Below, piece after piece: positions 56,990-64,000 of a stretch of 64,000 bases of DNA. The position numbers were made by a program, and so were the translations under genes. Source of the stretch: GCA-2737725 sp965229355 (GTDB taxonomy: Bacteria > Pseudomonadota > Alphaproteobacteria > Rhodospirillales > Rhodospirillaceae); the NCBI GenBank assembly GCA_965229355.1, contig OZ245869.1, positions 372,001 through 436,000 of the forward strand. The letters are read 5' to 3'. How positions within the stretch are numbered: the stretch's first letter is position 1; each line of letters opens with the position of its first letter. The notes under the pieces were generated by a model that saw only the letters and a list, made by a program, of their open reading frames with translations, made no database searches and was not told where the DNA came from.

Positions 56990-57406
56990 ATGACAATTTA
57001 TTGCTTATACCATGCCACGAGCGGCGTATCTCATATATTGCCGTTGCAATTCAAAGCTGATGCGGGACCGCGGTATGCGTTCAAGGCCGATGCCAATGCA
57101 ATGTTATCGGACACAACGGTACCCCGCGAAACGGACTGGCATTGCACGCCGGTTTTGGGCATGTCGACGATATTGCGTGGCTTTTTGGACATCGAAGCCA
57201 ACAAGACCGCACCCGAACGGGTGAGATTAGTGGCGGGAGACGTTTTGATTGTTCTCGACCACAACAGCGGCCCGAACGTCGAGGGGCACAAGGGGCACAG
57301 CCATGGCCCAGATGGAGTCGGCGTGCTGATGATGAAATTGAATGCCGAAGATATTCCAGCCCTGGCGGCCAGCTTTAACAACTGGCCGCAGGACTTAATG
57401 ATTTAA
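56990..57406 (+). CDS. Small protein of unknown function (possible cupin-like)
   Basis: A 138-residue protein. 'RETDWHCTPVLGMSTILRGFLDIEANK' and 'VRLVAGDVLIVLDHNSGPNVEGHKGHSHGPDGV' resemble a small beta-barrel with His-rich metal-binding residues (G-H-K-G-H-S-H), as in cupin-type proteins, but this is a visual impression only. The ribosome site is weak. It is divergent from the LysR gene and ends four bases from the convergent flavin oxidoreductase gene. It may act in the same pathway. Confidence 0.5.
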   Translation: MTIYCLYHATSGVSHILPLQFKADAGPRYAFKADANAMLSDTTVPRETDWHCTPVLGMSTILRGFLDIEANKTAPERVRLVAGDVLIVLDHNSGPNVEGHKGHSHGPDGVGVLMMKLNAEDIPALAASFNNWPQDLMI

Positions 57407-57409
57407 TTG

Positions 57410-58522
57410 CTACGAGCCGCTATCGCGCGCCGCAGCGCTTTTCCGCAAAAGCGGGATCAGTTCACGCCCAAATTCAGCGGCATCAGGGATGGGATTGTAG
57501 CCCCGGATCAGGAAACGGTGGATGCCAAGGTCGTAATAATCCATCAGTGCATCGGCAACCTGTTCGGGCGTGCCAACAAGTGTCGACACGTTTCCTTGTT
57601 GCGCATTTGTAGCTTTGGTCACTGCCGTCCAGAAACACTTATCAACCCGGTCGCCGCCTTGCGCATTTTGCAATACGCGTTGGAAAGTAACAGCCACCGG
57701 CGCTTTTTCACCAAAGGCGTTGGGGGTTTTCTCTTTTTCGGCGCGTTCACGCTTTTTGCGTTCTGTGTTTTCGATAATGCGCTCAAGCACGCCATCAGCT
57801 TTCTTCCAGGCTTCCTCTTCGGTTGAGCCCAGAATCAAAACAATTGTCATCAGCATATCGACGTTACGTCCGGCGGTTTTGGCACCAGCGCGTACCTTCT
57901 CTACCATCTCACGCGCGCCAGCCATCGTGTCGCCCGTCAACGCATAAATGTCGGCGACTTCCGTGCCAACAGTAACGGCGGTCTCGGACGATCCACCCCA
58001 GAATACAGGCATGGAATGGCCATTAAACGGCTTCACCTCAGCTAGCGACTTTTCGAATTTATAGTATTTGCCATCGTGCGTAATGGGCGACGTCGCCTTC
58101 CATGTGTCGCGCATAATGTTCACGTACTCACGGCAGCGGATGTAGCGCTCTTCTTTGGTCAGATAGTCGCCGTCCGCGCGCAACTCGGCATCGTTTGCGC
58201 CCGCGATGATGTGAACCGAAGCCCGGCCTGAACTTAAACGATCAACGGTCGCGAACATGCGCGCCGCCATTGTGGGGGCAATAAAACCGGGGCGATGCGC
58301 AATCATCAATTTAAGTTTCTGCGTGTTCGCTGCGACAAAGTTCGCAATCCCGAAGCTATCAGGCAGCACAGCCGAGTTTGCAATCAGCACACGATCAAAA
58401 CCGGCCTCTTCCTGTACCTTGGCATAGTTCAAGATTGCAGCAGGGTCGAACTCTGACACCGGCTTCGGGTGAAGCATGGAACCGCCGTTATGATTGACGA
58501 GGCCAACAATTTCTAATGACAT
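57410..58522 (-). CDS. LLM-class flavin monooxygenase (SsuD-like)
   Basis: A 370-residue TIM-barrel enzyme similar to alkanesulfonate and related monooxygenases that use FMNH2. 'AGFDRVLIANSAVLPDSFGIANFVAANTQKLKLMIAHRPGFIAPTMAAR', 'GRASVHIIAGANDAELRADGDYLTKEERYIRCREYV' and 'MPVFWGGSSETAVTVG' are the characteristic blocks (about 40-90, 104-140, 178-195). It inserts oxygen next to a heteroatom. It is the third gene of a minus-strand trio, 13 bases after the shortened paralogue. GGGAG ribosome site. Confidence 0.92.
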   Translation of the reverse strand: MSLEIVGLVNHNGGSMLHPKPVSEFDPAAILNYAKVQEEAGFDRVLIANSAVLPDSFGIANFVAANTQKLKLMIAHRPGFIAPTMAARMFATVDRLSSGRASVHIIAGANDAELRADGDYLTKEERYIRCREYVNIMRDTWKATSPITHDGKYYKFEKSLAEVKPFNGHSMPVFWGGSSETAVTVGTEVADIYALTGDTMAGAREMVEKVRAGAKTAGRNVDMLMTIVLILGSTEEEAWKKADGVLERIIENTERKKRERAEKEKTPNAFGEKAPVAVTFQRVLQNAQGGDRVDKCFWTAVTKATNAQQGNVSTLVGTPEQVADALMDYYDLGIHRFLIRGYNPIPDAAEFGRELIPLLRKSAAARDSGS

Positions 58523-58535
58523 GGGATACTCCCGT

Positions 58536-59333
58536 TTATACTTGCGCCGTGCTGCGGCACGTTGCGATGAATTGAGGGTGACGCGTGGTCAAAGCGTCAT
58601 GACCATTTGGCGCCGTGACAATGAAAGTTTGCGCGCCGGACTGTACAAACAGTTTGATGGCGACATCGACATCATCGACAGCCGCATCAATATGAACGGC
58701 GACCTGAAAACCTTGGGCCTTGAACGTGGCAATGGCCGCTGCGGTTGGTTGCACCGCCCCGCGCGGTAAAACAATGCCAGTGAATGCGCTGTCTTTTTCG
58801 ATCACATCTGAACTTGCGCAAGACAGGAACAGTGGCGTCTGCCCCTTCTTGACGGTCGAGACGTGGGTCCGCCCCTTGTTGAACTTGTAATAAGCGCCTG
58901 CATGATCGATGGGGCCATCGGCGTCCCATAGATTACGCATCACGCTGGCATATTCGTAGGCGCGGTCAATCATGTGGCTCGCCTGCGTGTCGCCATCTTC
59001 AGCCGCTTGCGTAGTGTTCGTGTCTAAAACGGCAACAAGTCGGCCATTCAGAAATTGATCCAACGTGGCGTACATGCGCGAACACATGGTCGGCGCGATC
59101 AGGCCTGCGCGCTGCGCAACGTAAATGTCTGACGCAAAACCAATGTCTGCGGCAACATATGCAGCCAGTTCCATCGGTTCAAATGCGCCCGGCACATGCG
59201 CGAAGTAGAGCCCGTCGTATCCAGCGCCACCACAGCCTGCGACACTTGCGGCGAGTTTCTCAGCACTCAATGCACCAGAAGCATCTGATGCGTAATCCGC
59301 ACGGCCTATGGCTGCAATAAATTTGGGTGCCAT
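58536..59333 (-). CDS. Shortened LLM-class paralogue, active-site motifs altered
   Basis: A 265-residue relative of its two neighbours. Start set so that its ATG overlaps the upstream stop (TAATG). It keeps 'FASDIYVAQRAGLIAPTMCSRMYATLDQFLNGRLVAVLDTN' and 'YEYASVMRNLWDADGPIDHAGAYYKFNKG', but the neighbour's 'SVHIIAGAND' is 'VAVLDTNTT', 'VFWGGSS' is 'LFLSCAS', and about 100 residues of the C-terminal half are missing. It may not bind FMN and could be a structural subunit, as LuxB is for LuxA, or a decaying duplicate. The uninterrupted frame and tight coupling argue against decay. Confidence 0.72.
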   Translation of the reverse strand: MAPKFIAAIGRADYASDASGALSAEKLAASVAGCGGAGYDGLYFAHVPGAFEPMELAAYVAADIGFASDIYVAQRAGLIAPTMCSRMYATLDQFLNGRLVAVLDTNTTQAAEDGDTQASHMIDRAYEYASVMRNLWDADGPIDHAGAYYKFNKGRTHVSTVKKGQTPLFLSCASSDVIEKDSAFTGIVLPRGAVQPTAAAIATFKAQGFQVAVHIDAAVDDVDVAIKLFVQSGAQTFIVTAPNGHDALTTRHPQFIATCRSTAQV

Positions 59334-60430
59334 TACGCAGGCTCCCAAATACCGTACTTCGCTGTCTTTGCTTTCTCGCGCAAAAGCGGAACGAGTGTGC
59401 GTCCAATACGTTCGGTATCGGGCAGCGGGTCAAAGCCGGTAATCAGGAAATTGGTAATGCCGACTTCGTAGTACTTCATCAAAGCATTGGCGACCGTTTC
59501 CGCTGAGCCGACCAATGCTGTCGCCTGCAACCGCCCTTGCGTGACCTTGGTGACGCCCATCCACAAACAATCATCCAAGCGTTCATCCATCGCAGACAAT
59601 TTTTGCGCTAAGGTTCCTTCGCGAGCTTCTTCTTCCTTCACGCGCCCCACTGGACCATTCCGCTCTTGGTTTGCGATCACGTCATCTAGCAATTGGCGCG
59701 CCCGGGCCCACGCTTCATTGTCCGTATCAGCCACAAGAACTCGCATCGACATACTATAGCGTAACTTTTTATGATACCGATCAGCCTTGCCCTGTATCGT
59801 TGCAATCTGAGCACCGGTCGCAGCCACAGTGCCGGGGCCGAGTGCGTACACGTCGGCACATTCCGCACCCAACACGATTCCATTCGGCGATGTTCCGCCC
59901 CAGAAAACAGGAATGCTGTTGCCATTATGCGGCTTGATGCCAGTATCGGCGCCTTCAAGCGTATAGTGCCTGCCTTTGTGAACAACCGGCGCAGCGTCCG
60001 TCCACATTTTACGCAGAACACCAACATATTCATGACTGCGAACGTAGCGTTCTTCCTTCGTTAGAAAGTCGCCGTCGCATTGGGTTTCAATATCGCTAGC
60101 CGCGGTAATGATATGAACGCCAGCACGGCCTTTGCTCAATTGATCAATCGTAGCCAACTTACGAGCAGCAATGGCAGGCGCAATAAAACCAGGGCGCTGC
60201 GCAATCATAAATTTCAGCTTGGTTGTAACAGCTGCGATGTAACTGGCAATGGCAAGATTATCTGGCCATGTCGCAGTTTGCCCCAACAGCACACGATCAT
60301 AACCCGCTCGTTCAAACGTGATGGCCAAGTCAAGAATAAACACAGGGTCGAAAGTCGACGGCGGCAAACTACGCCATTCCGTCGAACCCGAATGGTAAAC
60401 AAGGCCAACAATTTCAATCGGTGGATTCAT
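59333..60430 (-). CDS. LLM-class flavin monooxygenase (SsuD-like), second copy
   Basis: A 365-residue TIM-barrel enzyme, first of the minus-strand trio. It is strongly similar to the 57410 gene: 'AGYDRVLLGQTATWPDNLAIASYIAAVTTKLKFMIAQRPGFIAPAIAAR', 'GRAGVHIITAASDIETQCDGDFLTKEERYVRSHEYV' and 'IPVFWGGTSPNGIVLG'. The flavin and substrate positions of family members are kept. The start codon has only a weak ribosome site. The three genes arose by tandem duplication. Confidence 0.92.
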   Translation of the reverse strand: MNPPIEIVGLVYHSGSTEWRSLPPSTFDPVFILDLAITFERAGYDRVLLGQTATWPDNLAIASYIAAVTTKLKFMIAQRPGFIAPAIAARKLATIDQLSKGRAGVHIITAASDIETQCDGDFLTKEERYVRSHEYVGVLRKMWTDAAPVVHKGRHYTLEGADTGIKPHNGNSIPVFWGGTSPNGIVLGAECADVYALGPGTVAATGAQIATIQGKADRYHKKLRYSMSMRVLVADTDNEAWARARQLLDDVIANQERNGPVGRVKEEEAREGTLAQKLSAMDERLDDCLWMGVTKVTQGRLQATALVGSAETVANALMKYYEVGITNFLITGFDPLPDTERIGRTLVPLLREKAKTAKYGIWEPA

Positions 60431-60606
60431 TATAGTGAACTGCGGCAGGTGCGCTGTGTCGTTCTTTCAACCCGACGTTACCGGCAACCGGCCATACCGA
60501 GTATATACATCTTCTTATGGCCCATTAGACGATCTAATCTCTCATAGGGACCTGAATTGCTATGCTGGCGGCTGCTAACATAGAGGTTCGGTTAGAGGGG
60601 ATTTAC

Positions 60607-62100
60607 ATGCGCCTCAAAGTCATCGCGGCTACATTGCTTTTGTCTGTCATGACCGCAACTGGTCAAGCCGCAGACGTAAAACCGCTTACGCTGGCAACCG
60701 GCGTCATGACGGCTGGCCGTATTAACCCACACGACAGCATTTCAATCGCCCGCGCATGGTTGTTTGCCGCCCTTTACGATACGCTGACGTATGTGGACCG
60801 CGATGGAAAACTGATCAGTTGGCTCGCTACAAAATGGGAGGCCACGTCCCCGACCGAGTGGGTCTTTCACCTGCGCAACGACGTTTATTTCTCCAACGGC
60901 AAGGCACTGACCGCGGCAGATGTTGTTAAAACGGTCGAATACCTGACCAGCGCTGAAGGCCGCACCGAGCCTGTTGGCCCCTTCGCCGCCAACATTAAAT
61001 CCGCCATCGCGATTGATGCGCGCACCGTTAAAATTACGACAGCCAGCCCTGACCCCGCATTGCCACAGCGAATGAGTTTGGTACGCATCGCCACATTGCC
61101 TGACGGTATGGCGTACACGCGTGAGAACCTGATCAATTCCGCAATCGGCACCGGGCCCTACACAATGGAAAGTTGGGCGCCGAATAAAGCCACGTTTATC
61201 GCTGCGCCCAAGGCATGGCGCCGTGCGCCAACGGCCGCGATGCAAGCCGTGGCCCTTCCCGATGCTGCCGCTCGTAAAAGTGCAATCATGGCAGGTGCGG
61301 TTGATGTAGCCTTTGCGGCATTTGATTACGCAGAGCTTGATACAACAACCACCGGGAATTTTGTGCTTGAGAACGACAGTATTCCTGCCGTGGTGGGCTT
61401 AGCGTTCAACACCACAAAAGAAACACCCTTTCGTGATATTCGTGTTCGCCAAGCCATCATCGGCGCTGTCAACGTGAAAGATATTGTGAATGCTTTGTTT
61501 GCCGGGCTGGCACCCTTAGCAAACCAACCCGCACGACGTGAGTTCTTGGGCTACAATCCAAATATTCCTGCCACAACGTATGATCCTGGGAAATCAAAGC
61601 AGCTTTTAAAAGAGGCGGGCTTTCCCAACGGCTTTACGTTCACGCTGGCGATGACACAGGGTGGAACGATTTGGGGCCAAGTATTCCAAATGGTCGCAAG
61701 CGATCTGAAAAATATCGGCGTGACCATGACCATTCAGGCGCAGCCTGACCCCGCGATGCAGGCTATGATCTACAACACAGGCTTGAAAGCGGACGCCATG
61801 GCTTCGGTGTTCTTCTCGCCGTCGTTTGATGCGCTCGATGCTATGCGGCAGCATACATGTTCTTGGACCGTTGCTTGGTTCTGCGACCCCGAGGCTGAGA
61901 AACTGCGCGAAAATGCGATTGCCGCCACCACCCTGGATGCACGCATTGACCTGACGCAGAAGTTGATGGCACGCACGCATGAGAATGCGCAGGCACTCTT
62001 CATGTACGAGTCTGCCAACCTTGTGTCGTACTCAAGCCGCATCAAGAACTTCAGATCAGACTTTGGCTTCTTACGTTACGAGCTTATGCAGATCGACTGA
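60607..62100 (+). CDS. ABC transporter substrate-binding protein (SBP_bac_5)
   Basis: A 497-residue exported binding protein of the DppA/OppA type. Start at the ATG with GAGGGG upstream, giving the signal peptide 'MRLKVIAATLLLSVMTATGQA-AD'. 'LFAALYDTLTYVDRDGKLISWLATKWEATSPTEWVFHLR', 'GTGPYTMESW' and 'FNTTKETPFRDIRVRQAI' are family landmarks. The C-terminal part holds two Cys in 'CSWTVAWFCDPEAEKL', shared with the protein at 62857. It captures a peptide-like or other solute in the periplasm. Divergent from the LLM trio; no permease or ATPase gene is visible. Confidence 0.9.
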   Translation: MRLKVIAATLLLSVMTATGQAADVKPLTLATGVMTAGRINPHDSISIARAWLFAALYDTLTYVDRDGKLISWLATKWEATSPTEWVFHLRNDVYFSNGKALTAADVVKTVEYLTSAEGRTEPVGPFAANIKSAIAIDARTVKITTASPDPALPQRMSLVRIATLPDGMAYTRENLINSAIGTGPYTMESWAPNKATFIAAPKAWRRAPTAAMQAVALPDAAARKSAIMAGAVDVAFAAFDYAELDTTTTGNFVLENDSIPAVVGLAFNTTKETPFRDIRVRQAIIGAVNVKDIVNALFAGLAPLANQPARREFLGYNPNIPATTYDPGKSKQLLKEAGFPNGFTFTLAMTQGGTIWGQVFQMVASDLKNIGVTMTIQAQPDPAMQAMIYNTGLKADAMASVFFSPSFDALDAMRQHTCSWTVAWFCDPEAEKLRENAIAATTLDARIDLTQKLMARTHENAQALFMYESANLVSYSSRIKNFRSDFGFLRYELMQID

Positions 62101-62126
62101 CAATCACATTCTTCATGGAGCGTCAC

Positions 62127-62855
62127 ATGCCCGCGTTGCCAGCCACACACATGCCGGGGGCCATTCCGACCCTGAATAGCCGTGGCTTTATGCTGGAGGC
62201 GCTGGACGATTACGCTAAGGATTTTGTTGAGTTCGCCGCTAAGTCTGCGACGGAAGTGCTGGATGTCGGATGCGCGTATGGCGTTGCAACTCTGGCCGCC
62301 TTAGATCGCGGTGCCAAAGTATGCGCTTGCGATATGGAACCTCAGCATTTGAACATTCTGACTGAGCGCGCAAAGCCTGAACAAAAAAGCGCGCTGAGAA
62401 CTGTTGTTGGCGTATTGCCCGACGTAAAATTTGGCAAAGAATCATTCAATGCCGTCTTAGCGTCACGCGTGATTCACTTTCTGACGGGCGATGATATCCG
62501 TATCACGTTGAAATCGATGTACGATTGGCTGATGCCAGGCGGGCATTTATTCCTGGTGGTCGATACACCGTATATGCCGGGTTGGGACTCGATTGTCCCT
62601 GGCTACGAAGCCAAAAAGGCAGCTGGTGAATTGTGGCCAGGTTTTATCCCAGACTTTAGTTCGGTGCGTAAACCAGACCCAAGCGCCCCACCTGCGCCGG
62701 AATTTCTAAATACGCTGGACCCAGATATTCTGGCGCGTGAATGCACTCACGCCGGCTTTGAGGTAAAGCGGTCATCATATTTTGGGTTACAGCGGTTGGG
62801 CAAAGACTCGAATGGTCGCGAGCACGCTGGCTGCGTGGCTGTGAAACCGAAATAA
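62127..62855 (+). CDS. SAM-dependent class I methyltransferase
   Basis: A 242-residue methyltransferase. Start at the ATG with GGAG six bases upstream; an in-frame ATG four codons earlier overlaps that site. The SAM-binding motif 'VLDVGCAYGVATLAALDRGAKVCACDME' (about 45-72) and 'GVLPDVKFGKESFNAVLASRVIHFL' are clear, while the C-terminal half is specific to the subgroup ('DTPYMPGWDSIVPGYEAKKAAGELWPGF'). It methylates a small molecule. It follows the binding-protein gene by 26 bases, so the two are probably co-transcribed, linking uptake to methyl transfer. Confidence 0.88.
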   Translation: MPALPATHMPGAIPTLNSRGFMLEALDDYAKDFVEFAAKSATEVLDVGCAYGVATLAALDRGAKVCACDMEPQHLNILTERAKPEQKSALRTVVGVLPDVKFGKESFNAVLASRVIHFLTGDDIRITLKSMYDWLMPGGHLFLVVDTPYMPGWDSIVPGYEAKKAAGELWPGFIPDFSSVRKPDPSAPPAPEFLNTLDPDILARECTHAGFEVKRSSYFGLQRLGKDSNGREHAGCVAVKPK

Positions 62856-62856
62856 C

Positions 62857-64000
62857 TTATTTGGCGGATTTAAGCTCAAGCGATTCAAAGCGAATGAAGC
62901 CGTAGTCGGCACGGAACGACTTCACGCGCGCGCCCAAGCCAATAAACGAAACCGACTCGTATAAAAACAAGGCCTGCGCGGTGTCATGCGAACGCTTCAT
63001 GATATCAGCTGTCATAGCGCTGCGCTTTTCAAGATCAGGCTCGGCGACAGCCGCATTGATCATGTTGCTTGCTGTTTGATCGCAATACCAAGACGCCACC
63101 CAGCCACACGAATGGAACTGCATCGCATAAAGCGGATCCGAAGTGGGTGAGAAGAACGGCCATGCAAACGCTGCGCCGGACCACGCACCAGTCTGCGTTC
63201 TTTCTTGGAAGGCAATTTGCGGCAACTGCCGCACCGTCATTGTGATTCCGACTTTTCGCAAATCGGCAGCAATCGCCTGAAACACCGAGATATAAAGCAC
63301 TTTCGAGGCTGGCATTTCCATATCGAACGCAAAGCCCTTAGGATAACCCGCTTCCGCCAGCAGTGCTTTGGCTTTCACGGGATCATACGGCGTTGAGGCA
63401 ACAGTTTTGTTAAAACCAATCATCCCCCGCGTCGCAGGTTGGTCGGCCACTACGGTTTGTCCCGCCAACAACTCATCGACAATTTGCTTGCGGTTCACCG
63501 CCATTAACAATGCTTTGCGCACGCGTTCATCGCGGAATGGCGTTTCTTTTGTTGTATTTAAGATCAGCGCAACAACAGCAGGAATACGATCCACAAAAAT
63601 CGCGCCACCTGCATCTTTTAAGGCATCGAACTCATCGGGCGAAAGTGCGTTAAGAGCAACGTCCACGTCGCCAATTTGCAACGCTGACAAGCGTGCCGTC
63701 GCATCAGTGCTAATCACATAATCTAGCGCATCTGTTGACGCTTTGCGCCAGGAACTCGCCGATGCCGACATTTTCACGCGATCAGCACGCGGGGTTACGA
63801 TTTTATAAGGGCCCGTTCCAATTGGGTTGGCTGCGTATCCTTCAGGCCCTAACTGCGCCCAAAGCTTGGGTTCAACAGCCCGCAAAATGGAAAGTCTGCG
63901 CGGTAGCAAAGGATCGGGCTTATTGAGATGAAACTCGATCACATGATCTGAGACCACCTTCACCGTCGCGATATTGGTGAGATCGCGCGCGACCGGTTCA
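62857..64000 (-). CDS. ABC transporter substrate-binding protein (SBP_bac_5), N-terminus outside window
   Basis: The C-terminal part of a periplasmic binding protein. The frame stays open to the window edge and aligns with the protein at 60607 ('EPVARDLTNIATVKVVS' against 'EPVGPFAANIKSAIAI'), so the start lies beyond 64000. 'PIGTGPYKIVTPRADR', 'LILNTTKETPFRDERVRKALLMAVNRKQIVDELL' and 'CGWVASWYCDQTASNM' are landmarks; the last matches the paralogue's Cys pair. It ends next to the methyltransferase, converging on it. The two binding proteins are likely paired for related solutes. Confidence 0.88.
   Translation of the reverse strand, partial: EPVARDLTNIATVKVVSDHVIEFHLNKPDPLLPRRLSILRAVEPKLWAQLGPEGYAANPIGTGPYKIVTPRADRVKMSASASSWRKASTDALDYVISTDATARLSALQIGDVDVALNALSPDEFDALKDAGGAIFVDRIPAVVALILNTTKETPFRDERVRKALLMAVNRKQIVDELLAGQTVVADQPATRGMIGFNKTVASTPYDPVKAKALLAEAGYPKGFAFDMEMPASKVLYISVFQAIAADLRKVGITMTVRQLPQIAFQERTQTGAWSGAAFAWPFFSPTSDPLYAMQFHSCGWVASWYCDQTASNMINAAVAEPDLEKRSAMTADIMKRSHDTAQALFLYESVSFIGLGARVKSFRADYGFIRFESLELKSAK

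Noticed and set aside
1..64000. rRNA, tRNA, CRISPR arrays, insertion sequences, integrase or phage genes
   Set aside because: I looked for these on both strands and found no convincing sign. A dedicated tRNA/ncRNA scan could still reveal small RNAs I cannot see by eye.

Overview
The window reads as one contiguous stretch of an alphaproteobacterial chromosome. I infer this from several signs: two TonB-dependent receptors with leaders typical of Sphingomonadales and Caulobacterales, many Tat-exported proteins, the family mix (Rieske oxygenases, SCP2-type thiolases, limonene-epoxide-hydrolase-like proteins, HxlR regulators), and a perfect 16-bp parS palindrome at 4145-4160. The genus cannot be fixed from sequence alone. 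I saw no rRNA, tRNA, CRISPR array, transposase or integrase.

Layout. (1) 1-7.5 kb: the tail of a Rieske oxygenase, a membrane-anchored TPR protein that looks AT-rich, a secreted beta-propeller, a 448-bp non-coding region with parS and DnaA-box-like repeats, a secreted S10 carboxypeptidase and an FAD-linked oxidase. (2) 7.8-20.4 kb: a cold-shock gene, then a redox cluster of four Tat-exported DUF1838-type proteins, a cytochrome b561 / cytochrome c / Rieske oxygenase operon, a GntR regulator with TGTATACA operators, an alpha/beta hydrolase, a flavin monooxygenase and a di-haem oxidoreductase. (3) 20.5-26.9 kb: a phytate or organophosphate acquisition locus, made of a phytase-like autotransporter preceded by a Pho-box-like repeat, a TonB receptor and a beta-propeller phytase. 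(4) 26.9-53.7 kb: a large catabolic region with thiolases, SDRs, acyl-CoA ligases, acyl-CoA dehydrogenase, a MaoC hydratase, a carotenoid/stilbene oxygenase, five NTF2-fold proteins, a TonB receptor and two double-domain HxlR regulators. At least seven of its transcription units share a 19-bp upstream motif close to CTTGCATAAACAGACCTAT. (5) 53.8-57.4 kb: small housekeeping or stress genes and a LysR regulator. (6) 57.4-64 kb: three tandem luciferase-like flavin oxidoreductases (one shortened) next to two SBP_bac_5 binding proteins and a methyltransferase, probably an uptake-and-oxidation module for an unknown solute.

How the genes work together. Region 4 has every activity type needed to activate a hydrophobic carboxylic acid as a CoA thioester, beta-oxidise it, hydrate or hydrolyse epoxides, and cleave a polyene or stilbene double bond. 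Receptors and secreted proteins around it handle import. Region 2 adds ring or C-H oxidation through the Rieske and flavin oxygenases, with exported redox-associated proteins of unknown role. The substrate cannot be named from sequence. A terpenoid, steroid-like or lignin-derived compound is my best inference.

Most promising for follow-up: the shared 19-bp motif regulon, the parS region, the TGTATACA GntR regulon, and the DUF1838/Rieske/cytochrome cluster.
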